Source: Phytoseiulus persimilis (taxonomy: Eukaryota; Arthropoda; Arachnida; Mesostigmata; Phytoseiidae). Taken from it: a stretch of DNA of 64,000 nucleotides. Shown here in pieces: positions 32,046 to 43,480 of the stretch. The stretch spans positions 2,914,001 to 2,978,000 of the forward strand of contig CM075102.1 of NCBI GenBank assembly GCA_037576195.1. Reading direction: 5' to 3'. The notes under the pieces are model-generated. The model made no database searches. It worked only from the letters and a program-made list of their open reading frames with translations, and was not told the DNA's origin. The position numbers were made by a program, and so were the translations under genes. Each line of letters opens with the position of its first letter. Position 1 is the first letter of the stretch.

Positions 32046-32468
32046 CAGGGGTGGGAAACTTGGTGCGGCCCGCGGGCCGCAGTGCAGAGCATTGTCGCGG
32101 CCGTGCAAACTTGCGGGCCGCCACATAAAACGTATCTCAGCGAGCTCGAAGTATTCCTAATCTATGTGACATGTCTCCAAAGAGCGACATCCGGCAAAGA
32201 TGAGGTTTCAAGCTCAGGAATCGTTTCCTTCGGGTGTATCAGAAACCTGAGCTCCAGGAAAATCACAACACCTCGATGTGCCTATCGAAGAGTGAACACT
32301 CGACTCACTCGTCCACCAAGTTGAGGAGATTCACTCAGATTGGGGAAGCTCGTAGGAAATGTTAAATCTCTTTTCCGTGGAAGCGATTCGGCGTTTTCAA
32401 GCGCTCGTTACGCAGGGCCCTGCCCGAACACACAAGCCCACTCGCGGGCCGCATGTGGCCCACCCCTG
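32046..32468 (+). mobile_element. Non-autonomous hAT-1 derivative (423 bp)
   Basis: Termini CAGGGGTGGG and CCCACCCCTG flank sequence homologous to the hAT-1 transposase leader end (GCGGCCCGCGGGCCGCAGTGCAGAG, then AACGTATCTCAGCGAGCT). Flanking 8-mers ATCTGGAC (32038-32045) and ATCTAGAC (32469-32476) match at 7 of 8 positions, an aged target duplication. Confidence 0.88.
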
Positions 32469-32780
32469 ATCTAGACCCCTGTTTACACGCTGTGTATACA
32501 GAGTCTGCCGAGATCTTGCGCTCGAAGATAGCCTCTGCTCCCACTGCAGGCTGATCTTTCCAATTTGCAGAGTGTCAGAATGAGCCATGACCAAGCCAAA
32601 GCATCCCTTTAAGGTACTGATTATGCGGATAACACTCACTCTTGTTTCATCGATTCAGTTCATGACCCCTTTCAAAACTTGTAAGGGGAAGCCAATCGTA
32701 CATTGATGCACACAGAAACAGTAAAAGGCCACGTTCATCTACCATTTGCTAGCCGGCTGGCCTGCTTGTCGTGTGCTGCC
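32469..32780 (+). repeat. Diverged relative of the 26080-26400 repeat
   Basis: Aligned through CACTGCAGGCTGATC, AATGAGCCATGACCAAG and the AAGCCAAT-T-A-ATTGATGC block. It lies directly to the right of the short hAT, which split it. Confidence 0.6.
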
Positions 32781-33460
32781 AGTCGGGTGGTCGTTGCAGG
32801 ATGGAATCAGTAAGATCGGGAGCGAATTCCTGGACGATAATTTCCCGACGGCCTGAACGGGCGAAAATAATACCGCGCATGCTTTCGGCGATCACGCTCA
32901 CTTATAGCCATAATCATCCACCAACCTCTCTTACTGTATGTTCTTTCGAAATGAGCTCCTAAATCGTGATTCTTCCTCTCCGGCAGTGATCCACAAGCGG
33001 ATTCTCAAACGAATTCTGTATAACGTGTGATCTGAAACACCCCGTAGGACACGGAATTCCCGGGATCGTCCCCCCTATCTTGCCGCGCGGCCGCGTCGCC
33101 AGTGAATCGCATCCAGGAATGAAGCTCCTCCGCTTCTTGATTCAGCACACCAGTAGTTTTTTTCATAACGTGCGCGCTCGAGAAGCTCTCCAAGTTTCAA
33201 AGTTCGCGGGCTCACTCTCTCCCCCCGCCGCTAATCTGACGGCGCCCTGACTGCTCGCTCGCGGTCTTGTGGGCTCTACCCGATTCGAGAACTCTTCTGG
33301 AGATAACATCCGAATTTGGAGACGGATAGATGCTGATTTCAAAGCAGCACCAAAATATGATGCGAGACTTCTCCATAACTTCGAAGGGTTCCAAGAAACA
33401 CGGCAGTCCTCTATCCTCACCAGGACCAAAGTTGTACGGCATCGGGAGCTCACGAGTTTC
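32781..33460. other. No gene recognised
   Basis: Only short ORFs on both strands. The stretch ends at the start of duplication part C. Confidence 0.35.
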
Positions 33461-33646
33461 GTCCCTGAAATGACGACGGAGGTCGAGACTGGCCCCTCAA
33501 GGCAATCGATGAAAACGTTTTCGAATCAAAGGACCGGGGTCAGGAGCGCGTAGGACTACGCCAAAGCGGATGGTTCATTTCCGTGAGGTGGTTCCTCTCC
33601 CAGACGTTACGATTCTCCGATCGCCAAAACTCTCCGTACAGCGAAG

Positions 33647-33970
33647 CAGTGGCCTAGCCAGGGGGGGCCAAATTTTTCTCCGTCCACCTGTCTTCCACGC
33701 ATTCTGTAACACCCCAAAGGAACGTTCAATTCATTTCCCCCGAACCATTCGTGGAGAATCCATAAAACTATCCATCCATATATATATATCCATGAATATC
33801 TATCCATTTACGGAGATCAATGTGAACGGTAGGATCGCTCTATCAACAAAAGCGAGAGAGCTCACGTTCGACTGGGAAGCTCAAAAGCGAGGCGTTGAAG
33901 TTTTCGTTCCTCATGTCACCCCTCTCCACGTCGACCCCCTCCCACAAAAAAGAAGCTGGGTATGCCCCTG
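33647..33970 (+). mobile_element. Short TE with CAGTGGCCTAGCCAGG / CCCCTG termini (324 bp)
   Basis: The left end CAGTGGCCTAGCCAG and the right end (CAGGGGCATACCCAG when reversed) pair at about 12 of 15 positions, like many non-autonomous hAT-type elements. No target duplication is visible. An ORF across it (33570-33971) is identical in copy 2 and shows no known domain. The duplicate is 59192-59515. Confidence 0.55.
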
Positions 33971-35715
33971 ACCCCATTCTCGTTCCTAGCTTGGGATGTC
34001 TTCTTCAGGGTTAGATAGACCCGTTCATGCGGTTGGTTTTTGGCAAAGTCAGAACGTCGAACGTTTTGATACATTCCGGCGTCCCCAAGACTTTAGCGGA
34101 GCAGTTTAGTGAGAGGTCAGTGCCGCTCTACCTGTGCAGCTCACAACAAAGTATAGTCTCATATAGTTTACGACGGTTCTGATTTTCCTTCCCTTCTTCC
34201 CTCGGTTGATTCCACCAAATGTCTTGGACCTTCAAGTTCGGTCGATGAAAATTCTACCTGCTCTATCCAGCTTCCTTCTCCTAGCCACAGTGCGCATTGC
34301 AATGGTGGGAACGAGAGGCGGGAGTTCGCTCTCAGATCAGCATCCCTCTCCCGAAATCGGCTCACGGCAGGCAATTGGCGTAGTTTTGCTCTCAGAAAGG
34401 GAAGAAAAGACATACACGCATTGTTCTCGCAACGGACGGAACGCATTGAATGACTTGACGAAATCACGGCGGGAATGCAGAGGAGTTTCATTGTTAGGAT
34501 GAAGAGACTCATTGTAGGGAGGAGCTCGTATCGGCCTGTTTCTGCTTTCTAAGGTGATACCTCAATGCAACATCGCAAAACCTATGAGCGGCTCGACGTG
34601 ATGGCCTGTGAAGTTGTCCGCAATCGGAGGATCTATCGTTCTCCGCTCCTGACTCCGTTCTCGAGGAGGTATTCCGTGACGATTTTGCGATCGTTGCGAG
34701 CCCTCTTCTGGGTTCGATAAAGACATCATCTTCGAGTGCTCCATGAGAGCGACGAGGGTCGTTACTGTGACCGATTGCCAACTCTGACATTTTTCCAAAA
34801 CCGTCCGGCTTAGGTTCTCATTTGAACAAAGGGTACGGTGCGTTAGCATCTAGTAGGAGAAGCAAGTTTCATTCAGAGGCTCGCTGTATCATTCTGTATG
34901 ACGACTGCATAAAAATCCAGGATTAAGCCGGGAATCAAAGTCCTCTGGGTGCATCTTGGCGTCCTCATACCGGTGATGGGTGAGCGTGGGTTCTCCGCTT
35001 TTACTCCCTTGGACACAGCGCTCAGACTGATTTCACCTGCAGCGACTTAAGAAAGCCTTGCACGCTGAAGGGAGTTGTTCCTCGAAAAAATCGATAGTTT
35101 TGTCACCGGGAGCAAACTAGACTCTGCATATGCTGGTAGAGCGGATCCCCGAGAATCCGCGATAGACACTTTTGAGCCGAAAGAGTCGCGGATGAGCCCA
35201 ATATCGAAGATGACAGTCTCTATGTGACGACTTCCCAGAGGAAGATCGGTGTAACCTGTTCTTGCTGTAGCGGACAACTGTGTGCAATTTTTCATCCGCA
35301 TTGTAACTGGCACACAGAAGTGGGTTTAGTACGACAACGGGACGCGGGGCCGTTTCTTGGTCACCAAGAGAACGGCCGTTCCGGCGCATGCAATGCGATG
35401 AAGCAATCAGAGAGAGGTCCTACTTTGTGTTTGGTGGAATGACAGAAGAATCATCCATCACGAACTCATTGAACCTGGCGAAACCACCGGTGCCGAGGTC
35501 TTCTCTGTCGTGCTAGTTGAAGTGCTTGTTGCGTCGCTCGGGAGAAGAGGGCTGTTTGCGGTTTCATCAGTTCAAAGGCGTCGAGACTGTTTTCAACTTC
35601 CCCCATTCCAAGTGAGTGAGCAGCGTTCGATTTCGCGCGCAACCCATCCGTTCTGGTCGCAGGGAATAAACTATGACCGAATCCTTCGAGCCTTGGCTCG
35701 CCTGAAGGCTTAGAG
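33971..35715. other. Duplicated stretch, no gene assigned
   Basis: Minus-strand ORFs (34509-34849, 35047-35389) have close partners at 60094-60404 and 60586-60934. Small in-frame indels near 35260/60792 keep the frame, which is weak evidence. No domain was recognised. Confidence 0.35.
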
Positions 35716-35959
35716 TCATCCGGTGTCCTCCCGTTTCCCCGACCAGAAACCCTTTCCTGAATCTGAGACCCTCCGAGTGTCTGAGGCTTCTATGCAGAGC
35801 GCGGAGTCCGAGTGAGTGGACTTCAAGGGAGGTGAGTCATGTTGAGGGATTCGCCCTGTGCATGTGATGGTTTCGCATAGAGGAATACAGTCGCGTGTCC
35901 CGCGAAGCCCCAATCTGGGATAAATAATTCTAGCTTTGCTCAATCACAATAACTTACAT
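35716..35959 (+). repeat. Repeat R, copy 2 of 4
   Basis: Matches 28095-28337 with moderate divergence and is followed by an uninterrupted hAT-1 left end, which gives the empty-site state for the hAT-2 insertion. Confidence 0.75.
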
Positions 35960-36610
35960 CAGGGGTGGGAAACTTGGTGCGGCCCGCGGGCCGCAGTTCG
36001 AAGGGCCATCGCAGCCGCTGAAACTTGCGGGTCGCTACAGAGAACGTATCTTAGCGAGCTCAAACCAGTCGTGGGTCTTATGACATCTCTCGAAAGAGTG
36101 ACATCCGGCAAATACGAGGTTTCTTTGGCGATAATTAGAAACTGAGCTCGAAAAATATCCACAACACGTCGATGTGACGAATGTAAGAGGACACTCGATT
36201 CACTCGTCGACTGCTTCTCGCTCGTATTGAATAGCTGTGTTGAGGTTGGCGTCGAAGCGAACAATCGGTGACGGGAATAGGAGGTTACAGCCTGAATGGA
36301 CATAGAAGTTTCCTTCGTGGAGTCTAAAGAAAAACCAATGTGTTCGACTTGAGAGGAGACCCTATGCGTCTTCAAGGGACACAATCTGCGGCGGAACTAC
36401 GGGAGCGTCCACCATGGTGAGGACACCCTCTCAGGGTTTGGAAGATTCGACAGAATTGAGGAACTGAAGACTCCTCGCCAGAATTCGTTCACGGTTGGCG
36501 ATTCCATCTCAAACTGTCTCATGGAGGCAGCGAACCAAGTGTGCCCTGAAGCTTCCGAAAAGTGCATCGAGTTGCTGCTCAGCTTCCCCATTTCGTCCCT
36601 GCGATCGGAT
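35960..36610 (+). mobile_element. hAT-1 5' half, plus orientation, decayed
   Basis: Starts CAGGGGTGGGAAACTTGG and GCGGCCCGCGGGCCGC. Plus-strand sequence downstream recalls the hAT-1 transposase: GFGRFDRIEELKTP near 36430, then CLMEAANQVCPEASEKC near 36520-36560, compared with CLMIAANQVCPESSEKF in the near-complete copy. Deletions and stops abound and the right end is missing. The duplicate is 61506-62160. Confidence 0.8.
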
Positions 36611-36875
36611 CCTCATCGAGGAACCACGGATCTTGACCTTCGAAGAGCTGGCTGTTTGCTCCTGATCTGAAATGTATTGGCCAGGAATGATGGGTCTTGG
36701 ATCCCATGGCTGTTACCACTCCAATCCCCAGTCGGAAATGTATCCTGCTAAACATGAGGAGGCTGAGGCCCCTGATCTGCTGCGGCAGGGAGGGCCCCAA
36801 CCTCGATCACGACAGCGATATCGAAGAATCAATCAGAAACCCATGAACTTCGCGGAGGAATTGGAGACCGATCAA

Positions 36876-36880
36876 GTTCC
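36876..36880. repeat. 5-bp target duplication (left), copia
   Basis: GTTCC here and GTTTC at 40185-40189 match at 4 of 5 positions, as expected for an old Ty1/copia insertion. Confidence 0.65.
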
Positions 36881-37023
36881 TCTTGAAGTTGGTGTTCAGT
36901 GTGTATAACGAAGTTATCACCCGTTCCCTATTTGAAGCTGCTTGGCGAGAATGAACGATCCTTTTTAGTCAACATTAACGAAGCGCAACTGTCCTTGCTC
37001 TCCTTCTCAGACTGGTTGTAACA
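36881..37023 (+). repeat. 5' LTR of copia (143 bp)
   Basis: Begins TCTTGAAGTTGG (TGTTGAAGTTGG in copy 2) and ends TTGTAACA. It pairs with 40041-40184. Confidence 0.88.
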
Positions 37024-37037
37024 GGTCATGGGCCCAG
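37024..37037 (+). promoter_or_regulatory. Primer-binding site, half-tRNA initiator-Met type
   Basis: GGTCATGGGCCCAG directly follows the 5' LTR. It closely resembles the Drosophila copia primer site, which pairs with an internal part of initiator methionine tRNA rather than its 3' end. Confidence 0.65.
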
Positions 37038-37082
37038 GACTATTGGTGTGACCAGTTCCGAAGTTCCCAGAGGCGTTGAGCG

Positions 37083-38264
37083 ATCATCAAGATCGATACA
37101 GCAAAGCACGTTAAACCACTCGCTGGTGAAACAGACTGGCCTTTGTGGAAACGGAAGATGCGAGATCTGCTGAACTACCATGAGGGAACTCTAGAAGTCA
37201 TAGACGGCAAGTTAGTGAGGCCAACGTGTCTCAATAAGGATGCTTCTGCTGAAGAACAGGAAACTACCAGGCAAAGTCTGCAAAGTTTCGGGAAGCTAAC
37301 AGTTATGCGAAGACATTCATCTCGAGTGCTGTGACAGATACTGTTTATCAAAAGATTATGGATAAAGAGACTTCTCAAAGATGCGTGGGATGCACTCAAG
37401 AAGCTTTATGAGGCCTCGTCGAAGGATCAACTCTTCAAAATATGCACCGAGTTCTTTGCATGCGTTTGGTCTCAGAAGGATGACGTATCAACCCATACAG
37501 CTAAACTGTCGAATCTCTTCACCGAACTTAATAATGCTCTGCGAGTTAGAAAGGACAGTCCTCTTCCAGAGTTATTGCTAGTGTGCAAGACGTTGCAGAT
37601 TTGGCCGTCCAATTTCGAAAACTTCCGTTCAGGCTGGATGTTTTTGTTCAAGGATTCTGAGAAAGGCTTCGATGATCTGATCAGCCAGTTATGCATGTAT
37701 GAGAGAAATTTCAAGACTGGGACAAAATCCGAAAAGACGGAAGCGTTTTCTTTCGAGGGCAAAGGCGATTCCGGGCAGCTGAATCGGAAAAGGCAGAATG
37801 ATCTTTGCAACTATTGCAAGAAAAGAGGGCACTGGGTGCGGCAGTGTCGAAAATGGATCGCAGATGGTAAGCCCGAAAGAGTGGCAAACGAGGTGCAGAG
37901 GAACATGGTTTTAACTCTCTCAGATATGGAATGTTTCGAGACTTCAGCTGAGGCGGATCGTTGGTGGGTGGACAATGGCGCTACCCAGCAAGTGACCCGC
38001 TGGGCGGAATACTTCATAAGTTTTTTGAGATTTGATGACTCTCATTGTGTGAAAGCTGCTGGAGGAGAATTGCTCCAAACAGTTGGTAGAGGTGTCATTC
38101 CCGTCCGCACACATACTGGTGAGGTGATCATGCTCCATGAAGTCTGGTATGTACCGAGAGTTTCGAAAACCTCTTCTCTGTACTTGCTGCACATGATCGA
38201 AACGCTAACAGCAAGTTCGTGTCGGAGTCAGAATTTTGCAATCTGGAAATTGATGTTCAGGTAA
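37083..38264 (+). pseudogene. Copia gag and protease
   Basis: Gag begins around KIDTAKHVKPLAGETDWPLWKRK (the ATG is lost). Frameshifts near 37280 and 37375 interrupt it. The open frame 37575-38264 carries the knuckle CNYCKKRGHWVRQC and the protease start WWVDNGATQQVT, where a serine or threonine would normally follow the DxGA core, then VWYVPRVSKT. Antisense ORFs are shadows. Confidence 0.88.
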
Positions 38265-38295
38265 TCGTTCGTGGGTACCGTAAAAAGGCGGTTCG

Positions 38296-39192
38296 TTGAA
38301 TGTAGCGCACTTGGAGTCTGCGCGTACTCGGAGTACATGTCGAGTTAACTCTCACGTATTTGAGAAGAGTGATATGTTGCAACCATACCATGAGAGATGG
38401 GGTCATCAAGATAAAAGGCATGTGAGAGATCTTCTGAGAAAGGAGCTCGGCATTGAGGTCAAGTTGGACAAAGAGCCGTGTATTCACGGAAAGTTTCATC
38501 GGTTGAAGTTTGGTGCAAGGAAAAGGTCGGTCAAGCCGGGGGAACTTGTGTCAGCAGATGTCGTGGGTCCTTCCGATGGGTCACCGGCTAAGAACAGGTT
38601 CTTTGTCATCTTCAAGGATGACTTCACACGTTTCAAGTATGGTTTCTTCTTGAAACACAAGTCGGAGGTGTCTGAAGCACTGAAGGCTGTAAAAACAAGA
38701 TTCGGAATGGACTACAAAGAGACTTTCAGCCCTGTTGCCAAGCTGGCAACCATGCGCTCCATTCTCAGCGTAGCAGCGAACGAAGGGCTACATCTTGGAC
38801 AGTTTGATGTAACCACGGCGTTTCTATACGGGGAACTGAAAAAGGATTTCGAAATTTATATGGAGAGTCCTGAGGGTTTCGAATTCTCGGAAGGGGAAGT
38901 TTGTAAGCTCAAACGTGGCTCATACGGTTTGAAACAGGCTCCGAGACGCTGGAACATACGGTTCGTTACGTACATCAAGAAGTTGGGTCTTGTGGGAAGT
39001 GAGGCTAACCCGTGTTTGCTCATCCGAGAAACTGCGGATGAGAAGCTACTTCTTGCGTCATACGTCGATGACTGCTTGTTGGCTGCGACAAAGGAGTCGA
39101 CACTCAAGGTCTGTGTTGAAGGTCTGAGGCTCCAATGCAAGATCACGTCGAAAAATGCGACATATTTCTTGGGACTCGAGATCGAGAAATAA
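38296..39192 (+). pseudogene. Copia integrase remnant fused to reverse transcriptase
   Basis: One open frame of 298 codons joins the pre-integrase zinc region (YHERWGHQDKRH...EPCIHGKFHR, one zinc cysteine replaced) and the start of the integrase core (ELVSADVVGP, DDFTRFKYGFF) straight to RT (FGMDYKETFSPVAKLATMR, FDVTTAFLYGEL, SYVDDCLLAATK). Most of the integrase core and the RT N-terminus are deleted in frame. YVDD is intact. Confidence 0.9.
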
Positions 39193-40002
39193 GACTCTAT
39201 CAAGGTCAGCCAAGGGCAGCAAGCTAGGAAGATATTGGAGAAGTATGTATAACTTTCCTGGGTGCAGACCAGTGTGTACGCCAATGATCCGACCTCCTGA
39301 ACCAGGGGGAGAAACCGACAAGGAAGAATCGTCGGATGGATATCAGGAGGAGTTCCCATATCGACAGGCAGTCGGTGCAGTGATGTATCTCATGTTGGGT
39401 TCTCGGCCGGATCTCGCTTACAGTATCGGGGTTTCATCAAGAAAACTCGATAATCCTCCCAAAGACGATGTCATGATGCTGAAGCTAGTTCTACGGTACT
39501 TGGCGGGAACCACCGACCTCGGGATAACTTACAGCAGAACTGGAGTGTCAGCTGCTGTACTTGAAGCGTATAGTGACTCAGATTACGGTGGCTGCTCCCA
39601 AACGGGACGATCCACCTCGGGGGGGGAGGGGGGGGGCTGTGGTAAAGTATGCTGGCGGAGCTATAGCGTGGATGAGCCAAAAACAAACCTCGGTAGCCAC
39701 ATCCACCACAGAAACTGAAATAGTGGCTCAAGCGGCTGTTCAAGGAGATCACGAAGCTGAATTTTGTCCCAACTGTTTTGGTAGATAATGCAGCAGCGGT
39801 GAAACGTTCACAAAATCCTAAATTTCCTAGGAGGACGGAACATATTGCCCTTCGACATTTCTTCATCTGGGAAAGAGTCGTCGACAAAGATCTAGAGGTG
39901 CAGCAGATTTCTACGGAGAATCAAATAGGCGATATTCTCACCAAACCTTGGCTGACGATCAGGCACAGGTATTTTTGTAAGCTAATGGGAATGAACCTTT
40001 GA
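39155..40002 (+). pseudogene. Copia RT end and RNase H
   Basis: After a stop at 39192 the neighbouring frame gives YRQAVGAVMYLMLGSRPDLAY, VLRYLAGTTDLGITY and LEAYSDSDYGGCSQTGR. A G-rich run (39617-39636) shifts the frame, then AIAWMSQKQTSVATSTTETE and HIALRHFFIWERV...IGDILTKP follow. These are the usual copia C-terminal motifs. Confidence 0.88.
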
Positions 40003-40026
40003 CTGCAGCGTCGATAGTTATACTCC

Positions 40027-40040
40027 GGAACAAGGGAAAG
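40027..40040 (+). promoter_or_regulatory. Polypurine tract of copia
   Basis: GGAACAAGGGAAAG lies directly before the 3' LTR, the expected site for plus-strand priming. Confidence 0.6.
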
Positions 40041-40184
40041 TGTTTAAGTTGGTGTTCAGTGTGTATAACGAAGTTATCACCCGTTCCCTATTTAAAGCTG
40101 CTCGGCGAGAATAAGCGATCCTTTTTAAGTCGACATTAACGAAGCGCAAGTGTCCTTGCTCTCCTTCTCAGACTAGTTGTAACA
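40041..40184 (+). repeat. 3' LTR of copia (144 bp)
   Basis: Begins TGTTTAAGTTGG and ends TTGTAACA. It aligns with 36881-37023 with about ten differences. Confidence 0.88.
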
Positions 40185-41240
40185 GTTTCGCTGTCACAGT
40201 ACCTTTAAAACGTGGCGTCCGTGAAAACTCTTGTGTGACCCCGGGTCACTTGTCGAGACCTGATATGAATCCTCATACCCATTTGTAATGATATAACGAG
40301 CATGTCGGCGAGCAAAGTTGTGCGGAATCATTATAAAGCCTTCACCGCCAAATGTAACTCGTCAAGCTCCAGCACCATCATTCGTGAAGCCGAGGGTTAG
40401 CGTCCACGGTCAGCCGACTTCGAACTACTTCCCAATTTATCAGCTTGATTGGTCTCGACTCCGCGCTCCACATAGACGCCGGGAGGGTCTCAGAATCGGG
40501 AGAGGGTTTCTGGTCGGAGAAATGGGTTCGGGGGAACAGTTTTGGGGAAACGGGTTCGGGGAACAATTTTGGGGAAACGGGTTCGGGGAAACGGGCTGTA
40601 ACCAGTCATCCTTCGTCGAGACAATATGTGTTGAGACCCGGTCTTTCCTTTCCCGGTTTTCGTTCTTTGTTGGAATAAAAAGATTGGCATGGTCAGCTTC
40701 AAGGACTGAGCATTCGTGGAATCTCTCCGATCAACGTCGTTGTCACTCTAGGTTCCTCCACCCGTTCCATACTCAAGCGAGGTACTCAACAATGTGCGTC
40801 TTCACATCGAAGAAAAGACTCAAAACCCAATCAAGATTTCATTTTTTTCTTCAACATTGTCAGGAGTTGGAGGAAATCCCTTCGGACCCCGGGGACAGAA
40901 CCCATTGGTCCGACGACCCGGGAGTGTGGTGTCACCACTGAAACCTCCCTTCGCGTGAGCGCTTGGCACTCGAGGAAAGCGAAGCTTCCACGTTCAATAT
41001 TACTTTCGCGCGGTCATCGGGGCCTTATTTCAGATTGCGAATGTCTGATTTCTTTCTCGCTAGTTCTCTCTCGTGCTATGAAGGGCGCTAGGCCTGTCGG
41101 CGAAATTGGTGTGGAGTCCCAATCGTTGCAATCTCAATTTGATGAGATGGTCTTTCTTTCTGAGCATGCATTCCACCTTCCTTAAGATTCTGTTCCAGGC
41201 ACTTTCTGATGTCAGTATTTCGCATACGAGCGCTGGGACC
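40185..41240. other. Unique stretch with a reverse fragment of repeat R
   Basis: 40440-40525 is a reverse-oriented piece of repeat R. A minisatellite follows. The 207-codon plus frame (40318-40941) runs through both and has no recognisable domain, so it is judged chance. Confidence 0.4.
40526..40598 (+). repeat. 27-bp minisatellite, about 2.5 units
   Basis: Units are GGGTTCGGGGAAC plus A(A/G)TTTTGGGGAAAC. The last unit is cut after GGGTTCGGGGAAAC. Confidence 0.8.
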
Positions 41241-43045
41241 GAAGTTGATTGATTGATTGATTGTTTATTGACCATCTTCATGCTGTATCTTCATTCCAAA
41301 TATAGCTGAAGACCCTTGATACGGGGCGATGACTCAGCTGGTCGACGGTGCGGTTATTATTTTTCCTCGGGCATACGGTCTGGGTCGTTTTTCCGTACCC
41401 ACTTCTCAAGTATTCTCTTGGTGTCGAATATCATTCTTGGTGTGCTCTCTTCGTGTAGTCCTAGTCTTTTCTGTATTGTACACTCAGCATCTGGGACTTC
41501 TTCGCATCCAAGAAGCACATGTTCCATAGTTTCGTCCTTCCTCCCGCACCGTTGGCAGATCGCTTCGATGTCTATGTATCTTGACCTGTATTTCCTAGTC
41601 TGTAGACATCCCACTCTGGCGTTCGCGAGCAGTCGACTGCCTCTACTGTTATCATACATGTGTTCGATATTTCCTCGAGCTTTTTTGAAATTGCGATATC
41701 GGTCAAGCGTTCTCTTCTCCGACACACCCTTTCGCCATTCCTTATCCAGCTTGTTATTCAGCGTCTCTTCCACATATTTCTTGTAGCTTCTGAGACCCAT
41801 CCTTGTCTCGCTGGTTGATAGTTCTTTCAATCCCTGGCATTTGAATCGTTTCCTAACTTGGTTGATTCTTTTCTTCAATGAGGTTTCCGTCTCTGTGATC
41901 TCCAGCATGGTATGGATCGCTTTTGGCCGTCTGGCTTCATTCATTTCGCTTATCCTGGCAGAGTACATGAGTTTCGCTTTCGTTTCGCGGCGGTGTTCGC
42001 TTTCGGTTGTCCCAAGGCCCACCGTCCTGCTTCGCGTTGCAGGTTTTCGAGCCGTTTCCGCAATTTAACGGGCATGGTTGTAACCGAGTTTGCCTACGTT
42101 AGTGCTGGGCCTGCTGTGCTTTTCCATTGTATCTTTGTGACTTCAAATCTGTTGAATCTCCACAGCGACTCGGCGTGCATTTGTCTGATCACTTTCTCTG
42201 CTTTTTCCTCCCAGATCTTTTCCTGTTCCTGGAGGTAATTTTTCTCGTTGCAGAGCGCTATTCCTAGGTATTTGTACCGGTCGAGCACCGGTATCAGTTG
42301 GTTCTGTATTCGAAGTGTTTCCTCCGATTCTGAGTCTTTTACTCTTGCAAATTCTACAATCGCGCTTTTATCGGGGTTGGATCGGAGTCCCATTTCTTCT
42401 CCGAATTCCGATACAACTTCCAATAACCGCTCCATGTTTCTCATTGATTGTGCCATCAGCACCAGGTCATCGGCAAATAACAGGCCACACATGTTGAGGT
42501 GTTTCGGTTGTTGTAGGTCGAAGATATTTCCCTTCGTCCTGTCCTTGAATCCAGCTTTGGTTTGCTCCAACCTTTTTTTCTGGGTCGGAAATGTATAGGA
42601 TAAATAGTACTGGACTCATTGGACATCCTTGTCGGAGTCCTTTATCACTTGGGATCGTTTCGGACACCTGTGTAGGGTCACCTCATTGTCTCTATACAGA
42701 CCCTGAATTATTTCTAGTATGGTTTTGGGCATACCTTTTCTCTCCAGCACCTCCCACAGGTGAGTTCTGTCTATTCTATCATAGGCCCGCGTGCAGTCCA
42801 AGAAGCAGGTGACTAGTCCGGCTTTTTCCCGCCTGGCCGCCTCTATCAACGATTTGAGAATGTAGATGCAGTCGTCTATTCTCCTTCCTTTTCGGAAGCC
42901 GTGCTGCATTTCTTCGAGGATCCCATTATCTTCCATCCAATTCTGGATTTCTTAACACAGGATCCTTGCGAATAATCTATACATAATCGCAAAAGGGCGA
43001 TAAGTTTTAAGGTCCTTCTTCTTTGAGTTAGCTTTTGGTAGTGAA
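41241..43045 (-). mobile_element. 5'-truncated LINE, second family, with ATTG-type tail
   Basis: Minus-strand RT through the C-terminal domain. The plus-strand left edge holds tandem GATT units (41245-41263), the 3' tail in element sense. No endonuclease was found, consistent with 5' truncation near 43045. Confidence 0.85.
41357..43045 (-). pseudogene. LINE reverse transcriptase and C-terminal CCHC domain
   Basis: In sense order: LKTYRPFAIMYRLFARIL, a stop, EEMQHGFRKGRRIDDCIYIL, FLDCTRAYDRIDR, then IPSDKGLRQGCPMSPVLF (other frame). LLFADDLVLMAQS (42094-42570 frame) carries the intact catalytic ADD, and YKYLGIALC follows. A 221-codon tail (42022-41357) contains CQRCGRKDETMEHVLLGC. There are at least two frameshifts. 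It is a different family from the R1-like LINE. I could not assign the clade. Confidence 0.87.
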
Positions 43046-43480
43046 CGGTGGTGAAATGGGGACTTCACCGATCTGTTCTATGGCAGTCTTCAGGATACTA
43101 CCTACTCCAAACGGCTATAAAACAACAAAACTTGATCTTTTCAACGCTTGTCGCAAAAATCGCCAATGGAGACGCCCTCACTCAGCGAGAAATTTCGTTA
43201 TTCGTATCACGACTCTGAACATGACAATGGTGTGGAAGACACGTGAAAAACGTCTCTTTCACAAAATGAGGCCATCGACAACTGCAACAAGAGAGTCGGA
43301 TCACCAGAATGGAATTCGACTGCTATTGATAATTACATTGGTCGTCGGAAACAATAGGAACTGATGAGTGCACGGACGAAAGTTCATCAGATGAAATAGA
43401 CAAGAAGTAGTAATCTACCTTACGCCTTACCCCATGTCTTGGCTCTTGGTTAGCCGTACATGATAACATGTAATATGGTA
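43046..43480. other. No gene recognised
   Basis: Low-information AT-richer spacer between two LINE 3' fragments. ORF 43035-43364 shows no domain. Confidence 0.35.

Larger units (their letters stand above)
33461..38455 (+). repeat. Segmental duplication, copy 1 part C (partner 59007-64000)
   Basis: 4995 bp against 4994 bp, collinear and almost identical, including a short TE, repeat R, a hAT-1 fragment and the first half of the copia element. The partner runs to the window end, so the duplication extends further. Confidence 0.95.
36881..40184 (+). mobile_element. Ty1/copia retrotransposon, internally deleted
   Basis: About 3.3 kb, flanked by 143-144-bp LTRs and a near-perfect 5-bp duplication. 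In order it contains a copia-type primer site, gag, protease, a shortened integrase joined to RT, and RNase H. Full elements are typically about 5 kb, so large parts of integrase and early RT are lost. The same insertion occurs at 62428 in copy 2, so it predates the duplication. Confidence 0.93.

Noticed and set aside
33570..33971. 133-codon plus-strand ORF identical in both copies
   Set aside because: It spans a short TE with hAT-like termini and has no domain. The identity follows from the duplication.
40526..40598. Possible CRISPR-like direct repeats
   Set aside because: Units are contiguous without unique spacers. It is a minisatellite in animal DNA.
40318..40941. 207-codon plus-strand ORF
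   Set aside because: It crosses a reversed repeat R fragment and a minisatellite, has no known domain, and no second copy is available for testing.
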